64,000 bases of DNA from Sequoia sempervirens (lineage: Eukaryota > Streptophyta > Pinopsida > Cupressales > Cupressaceae), in NCBI GenBank assembly GCA_007258455.2, contig VDFB02358134.1, positions 212,725,199 through 212,789,198 of the forward strand. Direction: 5' to 3'. The notes under the pieces were generated by a model. It was not told where the DNA came from and did not search any database. It saw only the letters and a list, made by a program, of their open reading frames with translations. The position numbers and the translations under genes are program-made. This document shows, in pieces, positions 45,701 to 57,370 of this stretch (its first letter is position 1; every line of letters begins with the position of its first letter).

Positions 45701-48700
45701 TGTAATTAATTTTAGTGCAATGGAAAACATTACTTTTTCCTTAGTGTTAGAAATGTTCAAAAATATCATTGATTTAATCCTTAGGGTTTTGAAATTTTCT
45801 CTTTGATAGGGTTTATCCTTGAATTATGCCTAAAACTCTTGGTTTCTTTATATGCTTCATGGATTTTATATGCCAAATTTCATGTTTGAAATTGACTTGT
45901 GTAATTGGTGAGAGATTTTGAATCAAGCCTTAAGTCTCATTGATTTACCAGATCCTCCTCATAATGACCCAGCATAGCCCATTTTATCATCTAATATTTT
46001 CCTTTGGCTTTTATTTATCCAACTAATGGGTTTCTCCCTTAACTTCCCACATGTCTAAATATTATCACATTGCATCAACCAAAGACCATCACATTTCACC
46101 TCTCATTACTTTTGTTGAATCCATAAGAACACACTTTCTTGGCATGTGTAAAGGCTTAATGAGCTATATGTGTGAATTAAATATAGATTTATTGGTTTTC
46201 CTATATCACTGATATTCTTATCTTCCATTTGGTCAGTTTTCATTACATGACTACCATTATTTACATCACAAACATAAAGATGGGCTCATTTTCATGCAAA
46301 TTATGAGATTGATTACATGTGCCAAACTATGATTACATCACATTGAGGAAAATACATTATAATTTTGTATTCAAGCTTTTAATTGAAGTAATGAAGTAGA
46401 AGAATACTAACATGTGTCATAAATCTTGCAAAATCTTGTGCTAAAATGAGACCTTTTAATGGATTCTAGAATTAAAACTTGGTAATCCACTACCTTCCCC
46501 TTCAGAGTTGGGATAGTAAGCAATACCTTATTACATCATTATTTCTCTTCACATTGTTAGTTTATTTTTAAGCTCTTTTGTACAAACAATGAGTGTTGGC
46601 CACAATAACTCAACCTAGGATGCAAATATGGAATACATTTGGTGAAGTCTCATTGCATTGTACTAAGATTAGTGCAACATAGCTTCTAAAATGTGCTTGT
46701 CTTCAAGAGTGTTATGAGAAACTAGGCCACATTATTGAGTAGACTAACTCATAGCTCAAGTGATAAATGTCATGTGTTAGTATTCCATTGGTCCATGTAA
46801 TAGCTATTAGAATAGGTGGAATAACACATCAGGCCTTCCTTGTGTCATGGTATAAACAAAAAATAGATTCCCATCAAAATTTCCTTGTATAAGCTAAAAG
46901 TTTCACACATGATAGTCGTTGATCTCAATCATCCCAAAAGATCAAGGAATAAAATTTAAAGTTATATTAAAATAATAAATTCACCATCCCACTTCTATGC
47001 TTGTACATATATTTAATGCAAAGGTGGCAAAACCAATGAAAATTTTCAGCCTTGTTTCTTGAATTTCTCAAAATTGTTTTCTAGCAATGAGTAAGAGATC
47101 TAGGGTGTGGCTAGAGTCAAGGATTGGTCACATCAATTAAGATTTTGTTTCATGTTGAAAGATATATGCATTTAGAGGTAGAGGGAAATGTGAATGCTTT
47201 CTTCAAGCTTCTAAAATTTATTTTTGTTCAAGTAAGCTAGGTTTTATTTTATTGTATTTGTTATAGTCTAGTAGAGTTTGTTACACACTAAATTATCACA
47301 TTCATAATTTATTCCAAGAATATCATCCCCCTAAGACCTTCACATTGTAAAATGAGTTATGCCTCATCCCACACTAACAAGCCCAAGAGAGGTCTAGACC
47401 AAGACCTAATTGGCCATTTCCTTGGTTTTATAAAAAGAGCTAGGCATACCTAGGGCATGGGCATATTCTCTAATAGACTATAGGATAGGTATAAACTAGT
47501 TAGAGATGTTATTTTCCCTATAATTTGTTGTGACTTATTTTTTCTTATTACAATCATGCTAGAACACCCTCTCATATCTCAAATATATGTTTCCTAGACC
47601 TATGGAAGTTGGTTGTTCCAAATCTCTTGTAAGCACTAACTTGATATACAAAATAGACAAGCAATATGATTCATAGTCTTGACAATTGAAGGTAAAGGAA
47701 AGTTATATACTATTCACTTTCAATAAACATTTAGTTAGAAAAAAAATCAACCTAAATCCTCAAGAAAATTAAAAAAGTGACTTCAATGGATTATTCTAAG
47801 AATATGCCAAAGACAAGAGTAGCTACAAGGTAAAGTGGTTATCTAATAAAGGGCCCATCTAGATTGAAGTCGATTCCTTGAGATGAAATTCAACCATTTT
47901 AGTATGACTTACATTGCTTTGTGTCATGTATTAGTGGAAAATTACAAAGTACAAATGCTTATACATATGATTATGATTGTTACAAATATTCAACATTAGT
48001 CTATTAAAATAATGTTTGATTTTTCTTCTTTTGCAACAAAAAGTATTCACCGATTATTAGTATCCCTAAAGGTTGATAATAGAATTATATGCTTCAAATG
48101 GTATTATTTGCTCTGCCATATCTTATTATACCTATGAAAGAATACATGGGGCCCTAACATAAAGGTTATATAGTTGCATCACCAGACAACCGACCTACAC
48201 CAACCCAAATGAGGACCAATGTACATTCTAACTATGCTTGGACATAAAAGTAGGTTATTTGTTTCTTTCTTGAAGTTATTGAGACCAAAGCAATCTTATC
48301 TAGAGATGGATTGTGCACAAAATTCGGGAGACATGTTCTTTCATTAGGATAAAACAATCATTAGAAATTATAAAGATAAATAAGAACAACATGCCCTTCC
48401 CTTTTGGGCACCACATAGAGTGGGTGGAAACTTAATGAATCTAATAAATTTCAAATGGGACAATAAAGAAATGATCCTTCTTTCCATCTAATCTCAAATT
48501 CTCTTATTTCACAATTATTGTCAAGGAGAGTCTTGACCTCCTAAAGTCAAAATTAATGGAATATAGAATATTGTCAAAGAATAGTAAAAGGTTTGAACTA
48601 GAATACTTTATTGATCAAGCCAAGAAAGAAGTGGTAAGATCAAGGCATGAAAATTAGTTTTATGAGTCAAAGGACTTAATTAGAAAATGTATGACTAAGG

Positions 48701-50080
48701 GCATAATTATTAAAATGAGAAATCAATTGGGTGCATATTCATATTGGTGAAAAAATGAGATCAACCCTTAACGCTAGTTACAAAGGTGCATTTGACAACA
48801 TCAAAGACCCTATCATTAGAATGGGATTGATGTTAAACAATGCAGGAACTCTAGGAGTTATAACATAAACAATTTCCCATTATTTATCTCCTCGGGATAG
48901 TGTCATGGAGGTCAAGAAAATATCTCACCATGCTCTAAAAGTGTGTTCTCTGTTAACTAGAAGAGAGAGACCCCATAGAAGTTGTATCTAAAGGCAATCA
49001 CCAACCATTATCTATTTATACTATCACTAAGGGTAGTGGAGGAAACCAAGATGAATATCAATAAAAATTAAAATAAATTGCTTCACCTCAAAGGCCTAGT
49101 ATCAATGACATCCATTTGAGAGGAAACCAAAGAATTTACGAGTAAGAGATGTGCATGATGTTAGATCCCTAGCCTATTGAAAGTATCTTTCACGTGATGA
49201 CTTTATCAAGTCTAATGAATTTAAAATATTGTTAATTAAAGAAAGACCAATATAGACATGCATAGGCTAAGATATAAGAAGCAAAAAGAAGAAGAATGTA
49301 GTAAGGAAGGAATTGTCCAAAGCATCCAAAAGAAGACTAATTTTGATCTATCTAAGATGATACTAGAGGAATGGAGAAGATAAGTCAAGAAAGTGGATAC
49401 TTGTTACTACCAAGATGGGACATAGCCTTTGCCTAGAATTTCATACCATCAAGAGCTAGGATGATGATGAGGATGTTCTCAAAAGTGAAGAGAAAGACAA
49501 GTATCTCTACTATTGATCTAGATTTAGTACAAAGTATGAGGCATTAGCTATATGGGTTGTATTTGAAGAACATAACAAAACTCAAGTAGAGCAAGACATA
49601 CTATGGAATTGCATTAAACAACTAATTATAACTTCATCTACAATCATAACATAAAGTTATAGATCTCAAGAACTTTCAATCAAAGTACACAAAGTTATCA
49701 TTGTCAAAAGATCAAAACTTAGAAGAATTGCCATGTAGTTCATTAGGCAAGGTTTGTGTAACCTTTTCATGCCTTATGATGTTCTGTCGAATATATCTCA
49801 AGGAAAAATAGGACCAAAGGAACTTTCAACTAGAACTACATAAAATTTCTTCAACACCCATTACTTCACCAATAAATTTTGGCCTACATGTTACTCTAGA
49901 CATCAAGAGTTGGAACACCTTGTGGCCAATGTGTATCATTCCTAAATCTTGGAGTTGATTTATTAACACCTCTTAAATCTACTTGGATAGTAATAATTGG
50001 TAGTGAATAAAATATAGTCAATAATCAATCCTAGGAGGCTAGTAGTAGGACAATAGAGTAATCATAGTTGTCACATCTTT
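45701..50080. other. 4.4 kb of unrecognised, decayed A/T-rich sequence
   Basis: No frame on either strand exceeds about 60 codons. The stretch at about 48590-49600 has a weakly coding-like plus strand rich in Lys/Glu/Ile words, which may be old gypsy gag/pol, but I cannot assign a domain. I see no TIRs, LTR pairs or RNA genes. Confidence 0.35.
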
Positions 50081-50306
50081 ATGTGTAAGCTTGTAATAAG
50101 CTTGTGGCATCGTGTGAGCCAATCTGAATTTCTAATTTGCATGTGGTGAGCCAATAAAGCAATTGTAAATATTCTATGATATTGATCAATGAGAATATTT
50201 TTATTCTATGTTATTCTACTATGTCAACTCTAAGCTACATGGTCGAACAATTCTTTCTCTAGACTCTCCATATATGACTCTAGAATCTCCATATATGACT
50301 GCATCA
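50081..50306 (+). repeat. 3' end of the 5' LTR of chromovirus E
   Basis: An AATAAAGC polyadenylation-like site near 50153 and a duplicated 18-base word (CTCCATATATGACT, at about 50267 and 50287) precede the LTR end, ...GACTGCATCA, at 50306. The primer site follows two bases later. The LTR start is not identifiable. Confidence 0.5.
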
Positions 50307-50308
50307 AG

Positions 50309-50320
50309 TGGTATCAATGC
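50309..50320 (+). other. Decayed primer-binding site of chromovirus E
   Basis: TGGTATCAATGC differs from TGGTATCAGAGC at two positions and lies just before the gag leader. Confidence 0.65.
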
Positions 50321-50485
50321 AAGTTTTTGACCGAATTAGAGGGAATTCCAATAGATCCAAGGCTGAATTTATCACTAACTTGAGGCAGCCCACAAGTGTT
50401 TATCAATAGAGTCTCAACTATGAGGTAATTGCAACCTTGTATCTAGATCACTAACATGAGGCAGTTGCACTAGATCTAAGGAAAG

Positions 50486-51332
50486 ATGCCACCAAAAAGG
50501 ATGCTTGGTATAGCCACCATTGCTAGAAGAATAGAAGAAATTCTAGGCATGATAAAGACAATGAAGATTTAACTGGATGTTGTAGAGGAGGATATGAAAA
50601 TAGGTCTAAACCCTAGATAGGAGGATGAGAGCGATGATCAAGGATTGAGAGCTCAAATTGTAGATTTGAATGAGGTAACCTTAGAAGAAGAAGATTCAAA
50701 ATAGATCAAAATGTTGAAAGTTATTTCCAAGATAGGTAAGAGACCTAGAATTGATATTTATAATTATGTGCTCATGATTTGAAACTTAAGGAACTTATAT
50801 AATGGATAAATGATATGGAAGAATACTTTGAGTATAAAGAAATTGAAGATTTGAAAACAATAAACTTTGCAAAAACCAAGTTGAAAGGGAATGTTCCTAT
50901 TTTGTGGAAGAAAATTTAACTTTAGATCCAAAAAATGGGAAAAAAAGGATCATTGTATAGGATGGTTGCAATTTTGAAGTATCAATTCATACATGTCAAT
51001 TATGAGCTTGAACTATTGAAGAGATTGCAAAACCTAAGGCGAAAGGAAGTTTGATGGAGCACACTGAAGAATTTCATAAGATGACCATTGGAACTAGACA
51101 TAGTGAAGAAAGAAAGGAGAAAGTTGTGTTGTACATCAATTGACTAAGCACAAGCATCCAAGAAGAGTTGAGCCTAGTGAGGATGACAACAATTGAAGAA
51201 GCATACCAATTTGGGTTGAAAGTTAATGAAAAGTTGAACAAAAGATTTGAACACAAGTAGAGAGGCAAAGGAAGAAGATTCCAAGGAGCTAGATCACAAA
51301 ATGATGAAAGAAATGAACATATAGGACATAAT
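50486..51332 (+). pseudogene. gag: Chromovirus E gag, first part (broken)
   Basis: This starts at ATG 50486 with a basic N-terminus (PPKRMLGIATIARRIEEIL) and acidic DESDDQGLRAQIVDLNE. After a frame change near 50770, the gag core reads LIEWINDMEEYFEYKEIEDL and KLKGNVPILWKK, matching ELLDWIIDMKKYFDF and KLKGHASLWW of element C. TIEEAYQFGLKVNEKLNKRFE and an Arg/Gly-rich piece follow at about 51190-51290. A solo LTR interrupts it at 51333. Several TAG stops replace Gln or Trp codons. Confidence 0.8.
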
Positions 51333-51923
51333 TGTAAGGAAGCTAAGGTAGCAGAAAAACTTCCTACACTAATCATGAGAGGATAATGCAAAATTTTACA
51401 AATCTTTTCAACAGTTACATAAACTTAAATAGAAATAAATATAAAATACAACACAGTGACTTACATGGGAAAAACCCTTTTGGAAGAAAAACCCCACACT
51501 CCAAAAGCCACCCAATATATTATTCAAAAATCATGAAGATTACACTATACATGCAAAACAAGCTTCTCATAGGAGTATCACCAACCAACGATCCAAAGGC
51601 AACACGACCACTATTAGACTCTCAGAAATAGATCACAATACATATCGTAATACAATGTACTCATAAAATAGGGTTGCCTTTTATGGCAAGTCAAACCAAC
51701 AAAATATTGACTGTCAGATTTGAGACCTAATGATGAACGGTCTAGATTTACAATAATACAATATACATAAAATTTAGCTTTCGGGGGGCACTACCCTCTG
51801 AGCCCCCTCCAAGGGGATGATCCCCTTGAACCCCTCATAGAGTGCCCTCCCCCCTCCACCTGGAGCTTACCTACCAATAGTAAACCTTAAGTAATTACAA
51901 GGTTGAGACACATTTTCCCAACA
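51333..51923 (-). repeat. Solo LTR, 591 bp, inside chromovirus E gag
   Basis: This is the reverse of the 625-bp LTR at 31431-32055. The minus strand starts TGTTGGGAAAATGTGTC at 51923 and ends CTTCCTTACA at 51333. The plus strand has GGGAAAAACCCTTTTGG...ACCCCACACTCC near 51470. Flanking bases (ATAAT and AGGAA) do not match, so the target duplication has decayed or the ends shifted. A G/C-rich stretch of short repeats lies at 51780-51870. Confidence 0.8.
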
Positions 51924-52165
51924 AGGAATAAATCCTATACAGCAATGATGAAAGAGGCAATGGTTTTTTAGGGAGAAATGGCAAGAGTTTCTTATCACAA
52001 TGATAGAGAAAGAAACAATGCCTACCATAATGAGAGATGCCATAGGGTGGCAAGGGATTTGATAAGAGACCATTTAGAGGAACATGTTTCAAATGTGGAG
52101 GTGTAAGACATAGGGCATTTGGATGCTACCAAGGGAGTGCTAGCAAAGAGATAGATAATAATGCA
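51924..52165 (+). pseudogene. gag: Chromovirus E gag, zinc-knuckle part before the insertion
   Basis: After the solo LTR the gag frame resumes and reaches the knuckle CFKCGGVRHRAFGC at about 52089-52130, a C-x2-C-x4-H-x4-C nucleic-acid-binding motif. CYQGSASKEIDNNA follows. The identical segment at 60309-60408 continues into protease, but here it runs into unrelated sequence after about 52165, so this is the left edge of an insertion of about 8 kb. Confidence 0.8.
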
Positions 52166-52219
52166 GCAAAAGGAACATAATAGTAGTATAAATGAACATC
52201 AAGATAATAGTAGATGTAG

Positions 52220-53143
52220 ATATCTGAATACCTCTGTAGAAGGCACAAAGTTAGATATTATTCGAAAGATCAGCAAAATAATTTCTCTGTGATGAAAAAT
52301 GTAGAACATTTTTGTGGCACACTATCAAATGATATTGCCAGTATAAATTATGATGTTACTCAAACACATGCAAGTGTTAAAAAAGTTGTCTCGGTACAAG
52401 AACATCAAGATAACTATCTGACTCATATATATGGTAATCAGCAAAATAATGAAACATCTAGAAAAGATGATGCTGATGAGAAAACAATTTTCTTAGCAGG
52501 TATTGCTAAGAAATTAGAAAAGGTCAGAAAACATACAAAGAAAATTAGAGTAACACAAACTGGTAAAGACAGTAGTTCTAATGAAGAATTAGAACCCAAA
52601 GGTAACACTGAAAAGAAACCAGAAGTGCCCTCAAAACAAAAGGTAGTTCTTATACAGAGAAAGAAATCATCCAAAGAAGAACATGCTTCTTCTTCTTCTA
52701 AAAAGAAATCTTTGCACATAGTGCTGCCAGCTGCAAAAGAACATACCTCAGTTGGTAAAGAAAAAGGTATCCAAATACCTAAAGAAGAGCCATTAAAAGA
52801 TTGGCTAGAAGAAGTTGGAGTAGAATCAGAATTAGAAGAACCAGTTTACATGGATGAACCTGGTTTTGCAAATAAAGATTCAGAATATTCTATTTCTGAT
52901 ACTGATAACATAACATCCTCTAACACTTCCTCTGTAAATACTGATAATGAGGAATATTCTTTAGAGTTGTCCAATTATCAACAGATAGAGCAAATGAGAA
53001 ACAAGAACCACACATCTCTCATATTACAGCAATCAAACTTTATAGTCCCACGTGGAGTAGACCCATTCATCAACCGGATAAATGAAGAATTAAGTAGGTC
53101 CATTGGAATGATGAACCTCACATGCATCATCTCCCGATGGTAG
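52220..53143 (+). CDS. Acidic, lysine- and serine-rich ORF, partial, family uncertain
   Basis: The frame is open from about 52220; the first ATG is at 52292, giving about 283 codons. The product is hydrophilic: alternating Lys and Glu/Ser blocks (KKLEKVRKHTKKIR, SSSSKKKSL), an acidic tail (DSEYSISDTDNITSSNTSS) and a C-terminal FIVPRGVDPFINRINEELSR. There is no knuckle, protease or RT. It abuts the gypsy zinc-knuckle segment on the left and a copia LTR on the right, so both ends may be artificial. It could be the disordered N-terminal part of a caulimovirid structural protein, or part of an unrelated element. It is one of the longest clean frames in the window, so decay here is recent or mild. 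Confidence 0.4.
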   Translation: MSEYLCRRHKVRYYSKDQQNNFSVMKNVEHFCGTLSNDIASINYDVTQTHASVKKVVSVQEHQDNYLTHIYGNQQNNETSRKDDADEKTIFLAGIAKKLEKVRKHTKKIRVTQTGKDSSSNEELEPKGNTEKKPEVPSKQKVVLIQRKKSSKEEHASSSSKKKSLHIVLPAAKEHTSVGKEKGIQIPKEEPLKDWLEEVGVESELEEPVYMDEPGFANKDSEYSISDTDNITSSNTSSVNTDNEEYSLELSNYQQIEQMRNKNHTSLILQQSNFIVPRGVDPFINRINEELSRSIGMMNLTCIISRW

Positions 53144-53199
53144 CTTACCTATGGGGTAGCTTCTGTTTGGAAAAACTTTCCTAATGTCAAAACTCAGAG

Positions 53200-53690
53200 A
53201 AGAATGCAAATATGTCTTTAAATTTTACAATTACACTTCATTAAGATGCACATGAAAGGAATAAAAAAATAGAGAAATAAAATCAAACACAATTGACACT
53301 AGATTTATGTGGGAAAACCCTTACGGAAAAAAACCCACACCACACCAAAGAAAATCGCGGCAACCACGGTAATCGGAATTACAGCATAAGTTACAAACTT
53401 TCCTTTGAGGATGCCAATATTACAGCGGCAACATTTCTCGATCAACCTCTTATAGAATAAATTACGATCAATCGTTATGTCTCACTTTGTTACAATGCAT
53501 ATACAACATACAATGATAAAACTTTGTGAGATCATTAAGTCATCTAACCATCAAACAACAGCATCCCATGGTTACAATATGTATCGTGTAAAACAGCAAC
53601 CATGATCAATTAATCTTGTACAATTGATTTAGTTCAACTTCCTCTATAAGAGCAACTGCTCCGAACTTCCCGGGCATTCAAAGCGACCAC
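53200..53690 (-). repeat. Copia-type LTR, minus strand
   Basis: The plus strand reads GTGGGAAAACCCTTACGG...AACCCACACCACACC near 53310-53345, the reversed LTR string seen in the other copia LTRs. It lies downstream (in minus orientation) of the gag-like ORF at 53690-54288 and would be that element's 3' LTR. The ends are approximate. Confidence 0.55.
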
Positions 53691-54288
53691 ATATCAAGAA
53701 CTTCGGCAGCCGTTTCCATTCTTACGACCTTGAGTTGGCTCATCAAGCTTAACTAAGTTAATCTTGAACTTCTCCTTGTATTCATTTGTAGTAGCAAGTT
53801 CATCCCTAAGAATAACAATCTATTTTTCAAGCTCTTCTTCATTGTTTATGGATTGTTGTAGTTCAATCTCTAACTAAATGAATTCTCCATTAACTCTGTT
53901 GCATTCATCAAATCTTTCTTTTAGGGACTGGGCAAGATTTTTCTCATTCTTCTTACTTTCTTCAATCTCCTTCGTCATCTTCATCACCATAGATTCCATC
54001 TCATGCTTTACAGTAGCATTTCCTTTGGCAAGCTTTTCACATTCTTCAGTTATTTCCTTCAAGGTTTGATTCAAGTGAACATCATCCATGATTTTGCTCT
54101 CTTTTTGCTTAATCTAGTCACATAGATCCTTTCTCTTCTCCCTAGACTTAATAATCAGATCCTTCAATTTCTGAATGAATTTCTCAGCATCCTTAAGATT
54201 TGCTTTCAATTCCTAGAATTTTTCTTTGAACTGATCAAGATCATCAAGTGTAACCAAAAGTTGTTGTTGAAGACTACCAAAGTCCATT
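53690..54288 (-). pseudogene. Copia-type gag-like coiled-coil ORF of a minimal element
   Basis: On the minus strand, ATG at 54288 begins MDFGSLQQQLLVTLDDLDQF, 48 bases after a primer-site-like TGGTATTAGAGA. One frame continues to about 53700 with only TAG interruptions (at about 54215, 54120, 53878 and 53820), each where Gln fits. The protein is a long coiled coil (LKEITEECEKLAKGNATVK, LKERFDECNRVNGEF, ILRDELATTNEYKEKF). No zinc knuckle, protease, integrase or RT is present between it and the LTR, so the element seems to have consisted of LTR, this ORF and LTR. Similar coils occur at the C-terminus of some copia gag proteins. Confidence 0.6.
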
Positions 54289-54335
54289 ACATTCCAAGAT
54301 CCACCTCAAGCTATTAAACTTCTTATGAGAAACTT

Positions 54336-54347
54336 TCTCTAATACCA
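54336..54347 (-). other. Primer-binding-site-like sequence of the minimal copia remnant
   Basis: The minus strand reads TGGTATTAGAGA, two changes from TGGTATCAGAGC, after an LTR-end-like TTCCAACA. The rest of the 5' LTR has been lost or replaced by the AT-rich minisatellite that begins near 54370. Confidence 0.6.
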
Positions 54348-54364
54348 ATTGTTGGAATCAAGCA

Positions 54365-54650
54365 ACATTGAGATACATGTCCATTATACATATACTTAAT
54401 TACATCATACATACATCCATATGTATTGTATATACATGTCCATTTATACATATATATGATACATACATATATACATATATAATGTGTATTGTAGATACAT
54501 GTCCATTTATGTAGATGTATATGTATATGTATGTATACATACATTATGTTCATTTATACATATATGCATATGTATGTACATATATATGATACATATATGT
54601 ACATAAATATTTTATATATATATGATACATCATACATACATATGTGTGGG
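54365..54650. repeat. AT-rich minisatellite
   Basis: Degenerate repeats of GATACATGTCCATTTA with TACATA/TATATG runs; the 13-base word ATACATGTCCATT occurs at about 54372, 54434 and 54496. It stops at the truncated C-terminal end of the first protease fragment. A weaker stretch of the same words lies at 56170-56245. Confidence 0.8.
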
Positions 54651-55316
54651 TATATCAACTTGACCCGTCTTCATGCTTGAAGAGATCTTATGCTTCCAAA
54701 ACTGGAGAGGCTCATATTTTGTAAAGAATAGAAATCCTAATAATACATCATCCTCTAAATCATTGTATTCAATGAAATCTGTAATAAATATTTTTCCCAT
54801 AATTTCAATGTGAACATCTTGTGCATACCTGCCCATTTGTATCTTTTGTCCATTGATAGCATAACTTTGTGGAAGATCTGCCTTTTCTTTCCAAAAACAT
54901 GATGGAATAGCATTTGTTTTGGCTAGAGACCTTGACGATCCTGTATCCACAAAAGCATCTAATGGTATTTTCTTGTATCCAGAGAAACAAAGATTTATTC
55001 TAATGTAGTTACCATTATTTGCAAGTAATAATGAACAATTTCTTTCTGTCCCAATAAGAGGACTGCTGTGTTTGCTGCTGCTGCTTTGTTCGGATTCATC
55101 AGCTTTAATCAATAATTCCTTAATTGCTCCCACCTCGGCAGAAAGATTTCTGATTTCTTTTTGCTGTGTTTTGAGTAATCTTTTGAGATCACTGACATCA
55201 TCAAGCAAAAGATCAAATTTTTTGAAAATGCCTATTATATCATTTTATGGGAGGGAGTGTGGAGATTTTGGAAGAAGATGATTCTTTTCTTTGCCATGGT
55301 GGAATTTTATATCCAT
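54630..55316 (-). pseudogene. Caulimovirid-like protease fragment, copy 1
   Basis: ATG at 55316 starts a frame with one TAA near 55247; from 55208 it is open to 54630. An N-terminal coiled coil (DLKRLLKTQQKEIRNL) and a short Ser run lead to a retropepsin domain with active site FVDTGSS near 54950. The distal half includes a conserved Ile-Pro/Trp segment and a Leu-Gly-x-x-Phe/Phe-x-x-x-Tyr end. In Caulimoviridae the protease is followed by RT and RNase H; none follows here, and the frame ends against the AT-rich minisatellite. It is the most diverged of three copies. A gypsy or host retropepsin is less likely given the residues after the active site, but a profile search is needed. Confidence 0.6.
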
Positions 55317-55722
55317 GGTTCTAAGAGATTAAGAGATTGAAATGGTGTTTTTCCTTAGATATAACAGTTGAATGACTTGTTATGTGTCATACCACATAGG
55401 GTCATGAGATGTATTTTATTGAAAAGTAGGGTAGACTACTATAGTGAAAGCTTAAGTAAAAAGTGAACATATTTTATTTTCTAACTATAGTAAAACACGA
55501 TTAACCATTAAATTAAGAAGGATAAAAATATGTCAACACTAAAATTAGCAAGATCATAAAATCAAATATATAACACTAAATATACATGGAGAAACTCTTT
55601 TGGAAGAAAACTCCACCATCAATTAGAGAACAAGTTTATATTATTCAAAATAATAATGTTACAACAATATATAAATTTCTCCCCTCAATCTAATAGCATT
55701 ATAGTAGCATGTCAATGATCAA
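55317..55722. repeat. Leader of the protease fragment, then a copia-type LTR relic
   Basis: Sequence at 55317-55560 is unassigned. From about 55585 the plus strand has ATGGAGAAACTCTTTTGGAAG...AAACTCCACCATC, a decayed form of the reversed copia LTR string at 51465, so a minus-strand LTR relic probably covers about 55560-55720. Confidence 0.4.
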
Positions 55723-55993
55723 CTTATAAAATACCTAAGGAAGATTATCCAATATATATATAATTTATAGAAAATTGAAGACATGAAACTAAAACCAAAA
55801 TCAACAACCATGAATCAAAAAAATCTAATTCCCTTGTGACTAATTATTTGATGCAACATAAATAAAATACCCAAGGAAGATTATCCAATATATATAATTT
55901 ATAGAAAATGAAGAGATGAAACTAAAACCAAAATCAACAACCATGAATCTAATTCCTCCATGACTAATTATTTAATGCAACATAAATAAAAAA
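55723..55993. repeat. Tandem duplication, period 136 bp
   Basis: ATACC(T/C)AAGGAAGATTATCC starts at 55731 and again at 55867. The copies continue through AAACCAAAATCAACAACCATGAATC to GCAACATAAATAAA with one short gap. Confidence 0.8.
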
Positions 55994-55999
55994 CCACTT

Positions 56000-56859
56000 A
56001 AAGTAATCTTTGACCTCTCACACATCTTGGGAACACTTCTCTAAATAGAGTATGAAGATATTAATTCATGAGGGACCCACCTAATATGAGGAATATACTT
56101 CATTCTCTCCCCTAGTACCTAGGAGTAAGAAAATGATATAAATATATTCAACTAATTAAAGCATCACCAACTAGATACATATGATACATCATACATATAT
56201 ATGATACATCCTTTTACACTTATCATGTATACATGTCCATGAATTCACATGCCAAAACAACTCCCTCACCCATAATTATTGGGTATTTAAAAAATTGAAC
56301 ATCTTTTATGGGCCATAAAGTAGAAAAAATCATAAAGAGACAGCAAAAAAAAAAGACAATTTAATGAGTTATCATTTCTCAAATCTTCCACTCCAATTTC
56401 AATGCATGATAATGTGTGGTCTTGTGTGTAGTTTTTGAATGAATTGTGTATTAGAGGGACTTAGTTGCACATGATCACTATTATATCAAATGTTGAGTGT
56501 CAGAGGATCATAGTTGGTTGTTTCATAAAAAAAAGTTGGTTTGGTAAGAATTAGTACCAAAATTCATCACAAATATATATTGACACAGGCAAGTTTTTGG
56601 GTTCAAAAATGGATCACAACTAACATTTTTTTTAATGACAAAAAAAATTAAATTTTATAGTGATTGAAAGTGTTGATTCTTAGAAAGATGAATTGGATTC
56701 TTTTGAATCTATGCTATGGAACTCTAGGCTGTTAAAAAAGGTATGCCAATGAATCAATCTTTAACCAACTACACCAAAAAATAGCACTTTAGATAATATA
56801 AGAACTAAGTATAGAGAGATTAGATCTTGATTTGAGTTGTGGATGTTGTGATATATCAC
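56000..56859. other. Unassigned A/T-rich sequence
   Basis: No coding sequence supported. At 56170-56245 are GATACAT...TACATGTCCATG words like those of the minisatellite at 54365. Confidence 0.3.
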
Positions 56860-57370
56860 AAGGAAAAAGAATTGTAGAAAAACATATAGATTTACTAACC
56901 AAGTGTGGAAGTAATGTTTATTATATAATACAAGCTAAAATATAGCAAAATATATATTATATATATAAATTTGATCATATATATAAAATAAACAAGATAA
57001 TATATAAATATAATATATATATATAATTCAATTATATATTACTTATGCTTATAATATAAAATATATAAGAAAATAATAAAAAATATACATATCCAGTTTT
57101 CCTATATAGAAGTTAATAGAAAAGTGGAAAAAAATGTCTCTTAAAGCATTAGGGTTCGTAAAGACGAGTAAATTATACGGTAAACCAGGAAACTGCAATC
57201 TTCCTCGCTTAATCAAGGCCCTATTTCCAGCAACAAAGAACAAACACATTAACAAGGGTGTCTTCCCCATTGGAACAAAAATATTGGGCCAAGAGTTAAA
57301 GTTCATCATGATGGAATCAGTCTTTACAAAAAACAACCCCAGACGTTACTTCAACAAATAAAGTCAAGCC
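56860..57370 (+). pseudogene. Capsid-like fragment, copy 1 (decayed)
   Basis: Two parts match the fragment at 57840-58318: ACATATAGATTTACTAACCAAG at 56881 and a block at about 57130-57260 around TGTCTCTTA...GCATTA and CTGCAATCTTCCTC. About 190 bases of A/T-rich sequence (56930-57115) lie between. The open piece 57134-57361 contains YGKPGNCNLPRLIKALFP and a basic end. The reading is similar to the second copy only in part, so frames have shifted. Its role as capsid is inferred from the second copy. Confidence 0.35.

Noticed and set aside
52438..52719. Minus-strand 93-codon frame
   Set aside because: Antisense shadow of the acidic ORF 52220-53143.
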